Source: Bryoerythrophyllum caledonicum
Lineage: Eukaryota; Streptophyta; Bryopsida; Pottiales; Pottiaceae
NCBI GenBank assembly: GCA_963971425.1
Contig: OZ020525.1
Span: forward strand, 16,312,187 to 16,376,186
Length of the DNA stretch: 64,000 nt
Direction of reading: 5' to 3'
Translations under genes and position numbers: made by a program
The notes under the pieces: model-generated
What the model saw: only the letters and a program-made list of their open reading frames with translations
Database searches by the model: none
What the model was told of the DNA's origin: nothing
In this document: piece after piece, positions 42,300-53,262 of the stretch
How positions within the stretch are numbered: position 1 is the stretch's first letter
Layout of the letters: the number at the start of each line of letters is the position of its first letter

Positions 42300-44480
42300 T
42301 TTTTGGCATGAGAGGCTCGGGCATGTGACTATGCAGCGACAATGTATCGCCACAGGAATCATGACGAAAGGAACTGATCACTTGTCGTGATGTTATCAAG
42401 TTTGAAGAGGATGATTTTTCTCTACACTCTGATCCTCCGTATTTTATCTCATTAGACAACCTTTTTCCTTCTATGCCTATCTTGACTGCACCAGCCTTAG
42501 CTTCTACATCTTCTATTTCTAACACAGATGTTTGTTCTACACATCCAATAGTTGATGTTCACCCTTCTAGTTCATCAGATCCCTTGGCTAGAATTCCTCT
42601 GCCCCATCGTACTGTGGAGGACACAAACTCTACTGGTTTCATTCCTAAGCCAGTGACAATGCAATGCCAGTTCTGATGGCATCAATGGGAATCTCAGTGC
42701 CACACGACTCAGTGGGAGTGCGAGTGATGGACGAGGCAGTGGGAGCAATTCATCAGCAACTGCCACTATGACACCTCTTCGACGCAGTGTTCGGCTTGCC
42801 AACCTGAATTCTTCCTCAGCTGTTGATTCAGTTTCTATTTTAAGTTCCTTGGACTCAGCTGATTCTTGTGATTCGGACGAAGAACCTGTTTATCAAGATC
42901 TCTCTCTGATCTTTTATGCTTCAACATCAGCTTTCATTGCTCGCTCACGACGTGCAAATCCAAAGATTGATATTTCACCTTCTGAGCCTAGGACCTATGT
43001 TGCTGCATTTAAATCAGATGCTGTAGATAGCTAGCGGCTTGCAATGGAAAAGGAGATCAGTTCCCTTCATCCGAGCAGTACCAGCTGGATCTTAGCTGAC
43101 CTCCCTCCTGGACCAAAAACTGTGGCCAATAAATGGGTTTTCAAGCCTAGATTGTAGCTAGGCAGATATATAGGCAGATGGTACTGTGGACATTTACAAG
43201 GCACGTTTGGTTTCCAAGGGTCACTCACAATCCTATGGTCTTGATTATAAAGGGACTTATGCTCCCACAGCCAAGGCTGATAGCATCCGTTCTGTTCTTG
43301 CCATTGCTGCAACTGAGAAAATTTGTGACATGATACAGTTCGGCATAAAAACGGCGTTCCTTCATGGTGACCTCAATGAGAATATTTTTATGGACTTATC
43401 AGAAGGTGTTGATCTTCCTGATAGCACTGGCAAGGTATGCCATCTTCAGAAAAGCTTATATGGTCTCAAACAGGCCAATTGCTAGTGGAATACCAAGTTC
43501 ACAATGTTTCTGAAACAATATGACTTGGTACAATCCTCAGCTGATCCGTGTGTCTTCTATTCGGCTACTCAGCCTCTCATGGCTACATCGATCTTTGAAG
43601 AGGATGGGCTCGGCATCTGTGTTAATGCTTCCCGACTTCAGCACATGATCAAGTATCTGAAAGACCACTTTGCGATCACGGTTGGAGTTGCCGATGTATA
43701 CATTGGATTATACATAACTCGTAACAGGCTCTCTCATACTAACTATGTGGACCAGATGCGCTTCATTGAGACCTTATTGGCTAAGTATGGCTACTCTGAT
43801 GTAAATCCAATTTCTAAGCCTGCTGATCCAAATGTACGGCTTCAGAGACCACTTCCGCATGATGAACCTGCAGCCTCGACATTTCCATATTAGAGCTGTG
43901 TTGGGAGTCTTCTTTATCACCACACGTGGTCTTGCCCCGACATCTCGTTGGCTGTTTCAATTGTATCACAGTACACAAGTTTCTACACGGCCATACATTG
44001 TACAGCAGTTGTTCGCATTCTCAAGTATCTTCGTGGGGACGACAACGTATGCGATGTGTTATGGCAGGTCGAAGATTCCACATCAACCCACTGTATACGT
44101 AGAGTCCGCTCACTACGCTGGAGATGTGGATGATTGCTAGAGCCGTAGCGGTGTTGTCATTCGAGTGGTGCTCCGGTCATCTGGTTAAGCCGAAAACAGA
44201 GGTGCGTTGCGACATCCACCACAGAGGCAGAATAGATCGACAGCTGATCTCGGTATGTTATCTTATGTTATCTCCTGGACCCATGTTTTGTGATAATCAG
44301 GCCGCAATGCATCTTGTTTGCAACCCTGAGTACCATAAATGTACTAAAAACACAGACATTTGTTACCATTGTATCTGAGAGCATCGAGACAAAGTTGTCA
44401 TTGATGTGTCTTATGTCCTGACTGTTCAGCAAGTAGCTAATCTATTCACGAAACCATTACGGGCTGAAAATTTATAACCT
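42300..44480 (+). pseudogene. Ty1/Copia pol remnant (integrase end, RT, RNase H)
   Basis: Plus-strand fragments in order: a Ser/Pro-rich integrase C-terminal linker (42402-43034, DDFSLHSDPPYFISLD and RRSVRLANLN); reverse transcriptase from 43043 (MEKEISSLH..., ANKWVFKPR, YKARLVSKGHSQ, KTAFLHGDLNENIFM, SLYGLKQA); then ADPCVFYS and IGLYITRNR; then RNase H (GPMFCDNQAAMHL) and a FTKPLRAEN end. Stops interrupt it (TAG at 43032, 43156 and 43483) and there are frame changes. The RT active-site YVDD position reads FEED. The gag, protease and catalytic integrase parts are absent, as is a 5' LTR. It is an inactive relic. Confidence 0.88.
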
Positions 44481-45607
44481 TTCGCAATGCACTTTACGTT
44501 GTACAACTCAATGTATTGTAAGTGGGAGACTAAGTCTTATGGATACGAGTACGAGTAGTACAATCCACACTATGAGTGGGAGTATTAGTGGATATTAGGA
44601 GTATCGGTAGATGTTGGTAGATATAGCATAGTTGCAGATTGACAGCTCTCTCTCGTAGTCACAACACATTGCTGGGCTCTCGTAGACCCAGCTTTGATAG
44701 ATTAAGTGTAGGTGTACATTTGAGTTCAGATGAGGATGTAGCATATGGGTACAGTCACTTCTGTCGTGTCTCTCCTGTGAGGACGAGGACATAAGTGTTG
44801 TTGTGCATTTGCCTGTCACTTTGTTTGTATGTGTGTTGTAGTGAATTAAAAAGAGACGTGACTAGAGCTTCCGTGGCGTGGCATCTATAAATTGATGGTA
44901 CACATGAGTATGTGAGAGTCTGGCACTTTTATAGTTCAATAGTTTAGCAAACTCAACGTAAACCGAAGCGTTGTCACCCAGAGGGACATACTCGGCTAGA
45001 GAAGGACTCTTCGAAGAAACTCCTCAAATGCTAACGGAGAACACTGTGATCTAGATAAGGTCTAACCCTTTATTTTCTCTCTCTCTAATACACATCACCA
45101 ATCAGTATTACCCCTTAGAGCACTCACTCAAAGGAGTATCGACTGTATCTTTGTCCAACACTGAAGCGGAAATATACTACCAAACCTGCACAAATCAGCA
45201 AACACCAGCATCCAACAAGAAGCGTTATCACATTGAGAATAGTTCTCCGCACTCTCTATAAACAGAGTAACGCTCACAAAAAGACAGAGCATGCATCGTA
45301 GCGCAGTTGAGATATCTGCAAAGTGTAAAGCAAGTTAGAAGAAAAGAACATGAAACGTATGAGAGCTCGAGAGTGGAGGCGCTGGCTCTGGAGAAGAGGC
45401 AGCAACTTCCTCTCTTGAAGTGGACTTGTTCCAACACGACGTACAAGGCGCGATGTGCTTGAGCACAGAACCGAAGGCGGTCTGGAACATTTAAGCAGAG
45501 GCTTAGTCGATCATGATGTTCAATGTACCTTCTCGGCATGAATGACAGCTTCATGTCATTGAAGTACACCAGATGTTGCGACCGAAAACTTGAATTCTTG
45601 AGTGCAG
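44481..45607. other. Probable Copia 3' LTR remnant plus spacer
   Basis: AAGTGGGAGACT at 44520-44531 could be the polypurine tract, after which an LTR would start. No second LTR exists in the window to confirm it. The rest is non-coding and should also hold the lost 5' part of the homeobox pseudogene, but no MEINOX domain was found. Confidence 0.4.
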
Positions 45608-46239
45608 GGTTTCAAATCCAAGGTCGCGGAAGTTCGTCAAGAGATTTTGCCCACCGGAGAGCTGGGAAGCTGCCGGAGGGCACCACAGCAATCCTGAAAC
45701 TGTACGTGCACCTGAAACTTCACAGGAACCCACGACAAGTGGCCTTACCCAACTGTACGTGCACCTGATACTTCTTGTGCATACATCCAAGCACTCGGTC
45801 TTTCTGAATTCGATAAATCTTGGTGGTTCACAAAAATGCATGTACCAGGTCAGCAAGCATGATACTAGTTTGGATGGCCAGTTACTTGAACAAGTAGATA
45901 TACCGGTTCAAATTACTACATAGTTCGCGCGATTAAGGATAGAATTCGCAATTTGAATAACGTTTTAGAGCTGCATGGGCCACTATATATGATTATCCTG
46001 TTAGACTGTTATCTGATGAGAGGTGCGCTTCCTTGATGAATAACAGCTTATACCATGTATTGGAACACGTACAATATGGCAATGAGGAGGAGAAGGAGAT
46101 CTCGGTTCAGCGGACAGGGTTGGAGATGACGCAAGTGAACAACTGGTTTATCAACCAACGTAAGCGAAATTGGCATAGCACTCCCATATTTCCTACCGGG
46201 CAAGCGGTCGATCTGAAGGGCAAAGTGCGAAAGAGATGA
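45608..46239 (+). pseudogene. KNOX class-II homeobox gene, 3' fragment with frameshifts
   Basis: The first exon starts after GTGCAG at 45607 and reads GFKSKVAEVRQEIL (ELK domain). After a 1-base frame change it reads RRAGKLPEGTTAILK, then an inserted segment, then back in the first frame HDKWPYPT ending at donor GTACGT (45755). The second exon, from about 46090, reads [31 protein letters not shown], the third homeodomain helix, and stops at 46239. The RRAGKLP motif and KRNWHS ending are typical of class-II (KNAT3-like) rather than class-I proteins, which have KRHWKP. The MEINOX region upstream is missing. The inserted segment copies the sequence found at the donor site (see findings). In the family these are TALE transcription factors controlling the sporophyte programme. 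Confidence 0.8.
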
Positions 46240-48483
46240 GATAAGTATACACACTTGCATGGATCTTCATACTAGTGTCTTCAGGGTATCTTAGCCTCCT
46301 CACTAATACTGCGATACCAACGACCTTCACTAGTACAAAATAAGAATATTTGGTCTTCGATTAATTAGATTACTCATGGCTGGTCATATCCTTCTGCCAA
46401 GAGTTTGAAAATCGCATTTAGTTACAGTCTAGCTAATATGAAGCATTTCTCTTCAGAATTTATCTGGTTTTATGAACACAATAGAATCGTGTGAAACTGG
46501 AAATCTTGTGAATGCACTTTCCACCGTTTTCATGCAGATGAATGATTATGTTACTGGGAGATCAAAAGAGTTTAACCTTTGTCTGTGTCTGACTTTGTAC
46601 GCAGTTAGTAAATACTCACATACTTACGAACATGCCACCACCAAAGTAGTACGTGAGGACGCATGAGCTCAGAAAACTCGAGAAGCCTGAAAATCTCTGG
46701 TCTGAGCTCTGAACGAGTAGTGATGCCCACGGCATGGTGAAAAATTCCAGCAGGAAGAGGTAAGGCTCATGTCCCATCGCTCACAGCTGGTGTAACTTGC
46801 CCTTTGGCACAACCCATGGTACCCGGACCAGGTCAGGGGCCTTCATTTTCTGATTGAGACGCCCGGCCTACCCCTGGGCTCTGGTGAATGCAGCGTTGTC
46901 CTGCCTATAAATGTGCCACCACATGCCAAGTTCTTTGATCTTATCGCCTTCAAGCCTTGGTGTAAACGTTAATTATTACTTGGCTTTTCACCACATTCAT
47001 CGGTGGAATGTCCAACGTTCCTAGATGATCTGCGGAATGTCTAGGTGTCTGGGTTTGCACATGTTCTGAGTTTTTCTTCTTCTTCCGTGTGTGGAAATCG
47101 CGAAGAGAAAAGGCTGGTAGAGTGTGGGGAGTCGCTTCGGCGCTTCATTGCTGCAGTCAAGTGGAAAATTACCTCTTACATTGGTCCGGTGTGTGATTTC
47201 AGTCTAGTGGAATGTAAGAATTGCATGAGCTTGGAGGTTGTGGAATGGTAGATCTAGAAATCTAGAAAACACTAAATAAATGGTGATGAAGATAATATTC
47301 CAGTACTTATACTAGAAGTTTATTTGGAAGGCTAGTACTCATTTTTTATTTTTCATATCCAAGGAAAGAAGAGCTTCGTGGTTTCTAGAATCAAGTGTGA
47401 AGTATTTTGACTCACTACGTAAATGAAAGAGGGGTCATGAATCCTGGCCACCTTTTGCCCATACATGGTGACCATAGATATTTAGAGTTATTTTCAGCTC
47501 ATTAATGTATAATGAGGAAAGCGGTCAAAACCTATGATTCCATTGCCTCACTTGACAAATAACGCTATGGCGAACAGTGATGTGTAATAGCCATGATTTA
47601 CACTTACCAAAGTTTACGAATGCCACCAAAGTTATCAAGATATTCAAGATGACTAGATTCATGACATTTGCGATTTTTGTGGAAAACAGGTCTCTCTGGA
47701 CAGCAACAACAGGACTAGCTCCAAGCCTCCACGTTGAGGGTAGCTCAGAAGTTGGTGAATTATTGAAGAAGTGGTCCACAAAGTTAACCCATGGATGTGA
47801 CCACTGTAAACACCACTAATAATGAAGCTGCACACACAAGTACACCATTCAAAGTTCAAACACCATTACAAAGTGTACCCAAGTACTACCTGTTAACAGT
47901 CATGACCATTAGCTAAACTCCCGCTCAATTCAAACCTAGGGTTGTGGAAACTCACCCCAGATTGAGGAAAAGTTATCAATAGAACCAGCACTCGACCAAA
48001 GTCAGTGAAAAACGGTATCAGGATCAGTGAAAGATGATCAAGGGTGGTATCAAAGATTACATGGATTATAATCAGGCGGGATTATACAGATCATGTGGGA
48101 TCAACTACAGAGAGGTTAGTAAGTAGTAACCATGGTTGGTGGTGAAGGACAATGAATCTCGGTCGTATTCTAAAACTTGTGGAGTGGAGTGAAAGCCTTG
48201 TCACAGTTGCGTCTTGAGTGGGGAATCGATGCATTAAACTTGATTAGGACTCATTAGTGAGAAGTTAATAACTCGTAACCAAGGTTAGTGAAAGCGGGTG
48301 GAGGGCATTGATGATGGCCTTTGTTGGGGTCAAAAGAGGGGGCTTGTGGAGCAAGAGCAGCTCTTTCCTCTCGCTCAAGGGGACCTTCTTCCTCCCTCTC
48401 TCTCGCTTACTCTCTCCACATGAGGTCGTCTGCCTGCATGTTGATTCCCAATCTCCCAACTTGTTAGTATGTGCACACCTGCT
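46240..48483. other. Intergenic, no gene recognised
   Basis: Only short frames without domains (46472-46666, 47045-47251 and 47577-47819, +). No TIR pair was recognised. Confidence 0.3.
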
Positions 48484-48697
48484 GTTCGAGTGGTGCTATT
48501 CGAGTGGTGCTGTTCGAGTGGTGGGAGACAACTTGTGGCCGTAGTTGAAGTGCCGAGGCTCCCTTCGAGGTAAGATACAGAACTATTACTTGTTTCTAGC
48601 ATGTTCAGATGCTATGATGTTAGAGAAAGGAGGTAAGATACAGAACTATTTCTTGTTTTTAGCATGTTTTGATGCTATGATGAGGAGAAAGGCTGGA
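48484..48697 (+). repeat. Two short tandem repeats
   Basis: Three copies of a 14-bp unit GTTCGAGTGGTGCT lie at about 48484-48521. A two-copy repeat of about 65 bp follows, beginning AGGTAAGATACAGAACTATT at 48568 and again at about 48632. Each 65-bp copy starts with an AG|GTAAGA donor-like motif. Confidence 0.75.
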
Positions 48698-49689
48698 TTT
48701 TCTTATTCTGTCTGGGAGAGGATGGTTCATAAACTGTGTAGAGCCCTCACCTGAGTTTGGGCTCCGATTAGGATGATAATAGTGTCAAGGAGGTTGTTTC
48801 TCTTGTGTAATGGTGGTGAGTAACATCCTTTTCCTGTGTGGATTGATGTTGTGGTTGATTTAATAGTGATATGGTGGTGAGTTCTCTTATCTGATCGATT
48901 TGTGGATGCTAGATCTGTTTGATTTTAGATAGATCTTAACTTTGTTATGTCCTTCTCAAGATCGACGCTTTCATGTTACAGATCGTGTAGAAAATATGCT
49001 TGTGATGCGGAATAGGTATCCTTCAGATCAAATCAAGAGAGAAATCATGCGTAAGACGTCGATCTTAGATTGCATCAATAAAGCTGGCTTTTGACATACC
49101 CTTCATGATATTAACGAGCTCTAAGTTCGCATGTACTATTCAGAAGCTAGTAGCTAAGTTCATGATCTTCGAGAGCCTGCATGCTAGTTTGTCTCAGTTT
49201 CTGTGATCTAAGATAACACTATTCTTTAACTGACATGGTTCCTTGTGGTTACAGCGCTCTACCCAGAGCAACGGTATGCTGCTGTCTTCTACCTACCTTC
49301 TAGAAATCCGGCAGGACGATGTAAATGGTGAGTGCAGTCGGAATCCAATTTATTTTATTGTTTCCATTATTTTATAGTATATATGCCGGTGAAGCAGTAG
49401 TTTCTATAGATTGACATTGTGAGTGACCATGTCTAACATTTCGAAATTTCTTCTAGAGTATAATTTAGGTGCACATAAAACGTGCAGCTTAAAAACTCTG
49501 TTTAGTTTCTTTAACCACGTTCAGCTAAAGAAGTGGTTGTAATGGTGATGCAGATATATATGAGAACCAGTCTCTAGATGACATTGTATAGAAAATTGCA
49601 CACAAGTTATATTTCAAGTTCAACACTTTCCCCAGATCCTTGTGAGGTGCTCTGAGAATGGGATATGCTCAATCCGCCGCCCTTCATGT
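48698..49689. other. Intergenic upstream of the PLD relic
   Basis: No C2-domain or first HKD motif, which a complete phospholipase D would need upstream, was found here. The short frames are without domains. Confidence 0.3.
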
Positions 49690-50300
49690 CCTCAAGGCAG
49701 GCATGGACGAGATACAGGTCTATTAAGTGGTGAGGATCGGTGAAACACGCTCGACCCATCTCTTTGCCACCCGCACTATCTTGACACGTGCTGCGGCTTG
49801 GGCCACTGTCAGAAGATGTCTAAGTTGTGACCTGCACCAACGATATCTCCCCAAAAGTGTGGAGGCTTGGACGGTCTCATGGGTGGCAAGGGCTCAAACT
49901 CCTCCCACGGCACATGAGATCGAGCGAGCTTTCACACTGTTGGGAAGAGATTGTTCGTGCCGGTGACGGCATAGACCTCGTTCTTTGAGTAGCCGAGGCC
50001 CCAAGTGTTGACCTGGTGCGGGTGGCGGAGAGGCAGGTCTAGCGTGCTCCACCAATCCTTCATCACCGAGTAGACCTGGATCTCGTCCATGTCTACCTAG
50101 ATGTACACCTTGTCGTCCCAAGAGATGCATAACTTTACAAGTGTAAGTGAACGGTTTGGATCATGTGGGACGGGTGGGTCTCCCACGCCCTGGTTTGGAG
50201 TCAAAGATCAGGGTGCTCGCGTGCGGCGTCCCCACCATGAGCTTGACGGCGTGCGGCTTTGTGGACGTGTCCACCATCCTTCCTTGAAGTATTCTTATTT
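49690..50300. repeat. Inverted pair of fragments of an unidentified gene
   Basis: GGCATGGACGAGATACAGGT at 49700 (+) matches GACATGGACGAGATCCAGGT on the minus strand near 50092. The two arms extend about 110 bp with good similarity. The minus-strand arm is coding-like: DEIQVYSVMKDWWSTLDLPL, then HPHQVNTWGLGYSKNEVYAV. A second coding-like block at 50290-50170 (-) reads KPHAVKLMVGTPHAS. These are scraps of a gene I cannot identify, lying upstream of the first surviving PLD exon (50446). Stops interrupt all frames. Confidence 0.5.
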
Positions 50301-50445
50301 TCGTTTTCTGCAGCTTTATTTGTATGTTTTCTAATCGTGCATATTTGAACGTTTGAATGACCTTATTAACACAGAGAGAATGTCGACTTTTGAATTTTGG
50401 CCACCTTTAATACTTATGTTATGAGGGCCCCTGTTTTGTATGCAG

Positions 50446-52201
50446 GTTTTTAGATCCATTGACTCAGGATCTGTGAAGGGCTTTCCAACCGCCGTTGAAG
50501 AGGTTCAAAAAGAGGTCAGATACCGATCCTTACCCGGCCAACTGTCGTTGCTATTCTAGCTTTAAGTTTGCGTCTAGTTCGTCCTTTTAGCTGCTTCTCG
50601 TCCAGGTAGGTGTTTGGACATGAGTTCCGGATTGTCCTCAATTAAATCAATCTCCAACTTCGGATGGGATGATCTGCATCGCAATGATGGACTTTTATTA
50701 AACCGGTGTGGTTTTAATTGTGATGTTGTAGAACCTCGTGTGGGGGAAAAGTGTAGCTATAGACATCAGCATTCAGATGGCGTACGTGAAGGCGATCCGT
50801 TCTGCTCAGCATTTTGTATATATTGAGAACCAGTATTTTTTGGGATCTTCGTATAATTGGCCAAAGTACAATAAAGCTGGTAATGACCCTCTCCTTTCCC
50901 GCACACATATGCCTAATTCCATCTGGCTAACATCTGTCATATACATAACTGTCACGTTTTATTTGGACATACGAACACTGTAATCTGTCAATGAATGGAC
51001 GCGGTTTGCAACAGGTGCTAATCACATCATTCCAATGGAGCTGACTCTGAAGATCTGCAGCAAGATTCGAGAGGGCAAGAGGTTTGCGGTGTATGTGGTA
51101 ATTCCGATGTGGCCAGAGGGTATCGCAGACAGTGCTCCAGTGCAAGAAATCCTGTATTTTCAGGTAACGCTCAATCTCAACGCACAATTACCTTCCCCTT
51201 CTTCTATCACATGATATCATGTCAATCCTTTTTTGTTCACCGTTGTCTCTTAATCATATTGATGGTATGCACTTCCCTGTTGATTTGTAACACTTCTTCA
51301 TGCGGCGTTGCTTCAGTCACAAACAATGCAGATGATGTATTCAAGAATTGCAGAAACGCTGCGAGAAACGGGTCAGATTGCGCATTCGAGGCCCACAGAC
51401 TACTTGAACTTCTACTGCCTTGGGAACAGAGAGACGATAAAACATGGCGAACCTGCACCTCTCAATCCCCGGACAAGATCACCCCGCATGTACGCGAGGG
51501 GTGCTCTCAGCTAACATTGGCTTAAATATTTCATTGAGCTGTAGCTGATCAAAATTGCATGAAATGCAGGGACGTTCACAAGCGAGCAGACGAATGATGA
51601 TATATGTGCATGCCAAGGGCATGATTGTGGACGATGAGCTGGTGATCATGGGATCGGCCAACATCAATCAGCGCTCAATGGATGGCTCCCGAGACACCGA
51701 GATTGCCATGGGTGGATATCAACCACAACACACTTGGGCTTGCAAAAAAGGGGCCAGGTGCGTGTCCAGGTCCCATGCCTGGTTGTTGTTTCATCGTCCT
51801 ACCAATGGCAAATGCTTCTCAGTTTGAATCATCAGAACATGTCAGAAAGAACGTCTTGAGATTGAATAGACCGTGATGGTCCTTACTGGGCATTTTTGCT
51901 TGCAGGTTTTTGGCTACCGCATGTCTCTGTGGGGGAGCATCTGGCATGTTTGGAATCTGTGTTTGAGCAGCCTCAGAGCTTGGAGTGCGTGCAGAGGGTG
52001 AATGCCATGGCGGACAGGAACTGGGAGCTGTATGCAGCTCCGGAGGTAACTGATATGGAGGGTCATCTCATCCGCTACCCTCTCAAGGTGGAAGGTGACG
52101 GCACTTTGACGTACTTGCCAGGGTTTCAGACCTTTCCTGACGTGGGAGGGAAGATCAAGGGCTCCAATCAGCAAGGCATCCCAGACGACTTAACCGCCTA
52201 G
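50446..52201 (+). pseudogene. Phospholipase D (C2-type), 3' half with two frameshifts
   Basis: Recognisable exons: 50446-50514 (VFRSIDSGSVKGFPTAVEEV), 50732-50879 ([20 protein letters not shown]), 51015-51163 ([22 protein letters not shown]), 51317 to about 51508 (SQTMQMMYSRIAETLRE, DYLNFYCLG), 51570-51757 ([20 protein letters not shown], the second HKD motif, NQRSMDG) and 51906-52201. Phases agree for the first three joins; the donor of the fourth exon is unclear. One base is missing in or near the A6 run at 51744-51749, ahead of the CAG|GTGCGT donor, and another in the G5 run at 51931-51935 after GYRMSLW. The last part then reads HLACLESVFEQPQ, CVQRVNAMADRNWELYAAP to a normal C-terminus. 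The C2 domain and first HKD are absent. The enzyme family hydrolyses phospholipids to phosphatidic acid; this copy should be inactive as it stands. Confidence 0.85.
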
Positions 52202-53262
52202 GTTGCTACATGTTCTGAGGTTTTAAACATGTCTAAGAAGACACCCACTAATAAAAACTTGGATTTGTGGGAGAATCTATAAGAAATATGGTACATCGTC
52301 ATCAATGTTCACATAATGAACAAGTTGATCATGTATATGCCTCAAAGAGTTATTGATGTTTATCAAACAAAAAGTGGCTGTGTATGGTAGTAGTCATTAT
52401 GAGTGCTTGGTGATTGTGCCTCCAAAAGTTCAAACTATGAAATTGATTTTGTAACGTATGCTTTTATTTCCCAAACAGATAAATGAATATTTTGCATAAA
52501 GAATTGTACACCGGTATCACATGTTTCACTTTTGGTTTATTCTTTGGTTGATCATGTAGCACACTTCTATGACGTGAAAGTTGCCAACTTTGTCCCACCT
52601 TATGCATTCTCAAATCATGATACCTCCTCTCTCAAATTTGATTATAGGTTGCACATCAACCAAAAGACGCCCTTTAGGACCTCCCCAATTATATTGCCAC
52701 CTATTTTAGCCAAATCAATTTGGTTTCGGCTCATCCAAAGAAAATGACATACAATCAGCTCCATTGACAATGCCATCTTTTACAACCGCCATTCTCTTCG
52801 TAATAGTCGGCTTGTTTGGTACATTATACATTTCCACACTACATCTCTATCATGTAAAGAAAGATCGACAACCATAGTAGATTGAGAGTACTTACCAACA
52901 TCAAATAAACAAAAAACATACACTAGAACAAGCATACGTAGTACACCCTCAAGTGCCCCTCCTTGTGGATAAAGAGACACCTTATTGAGCTAGGACCATT
53001 AACAAGACTAAATGCCACGGTGATGTCGTAGCAACAACTGTACGCATCTAGTTGAAGCTGCCGCCCATTGGTGAATGAATAAGCATATGGAAAAGTAACA
53101 ATGAGAGGGTAGGTCGGGTTCAATGTAAGTCCCATCTTTAATCGCCTTAAGCAACTTTGTTGCCAATCCCTTGGTCAATCTTTACGTTGAATATCCCTTA
53201 ATCGAAACCAGGAACTCCAACTGGATAGCAACACACCACACAGTGACAAGTCCACGAGGAAT
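52202..53262. other. Spacer between PLD relic and Gypsy element
   Basis: Minus-strand frames (52780-52980 and 52923-53135) look faintly coding but match nothing I recognise. The region may contain the Gypsy 3' end and LTR, but no repeat partner is visible. Confidence 0.3.

Noticed and set aside
44520..45130. Defined Copia LTR borders
   Set aside because: Only one possible LTR lies in the window, so its ends cannot be set by comparison.
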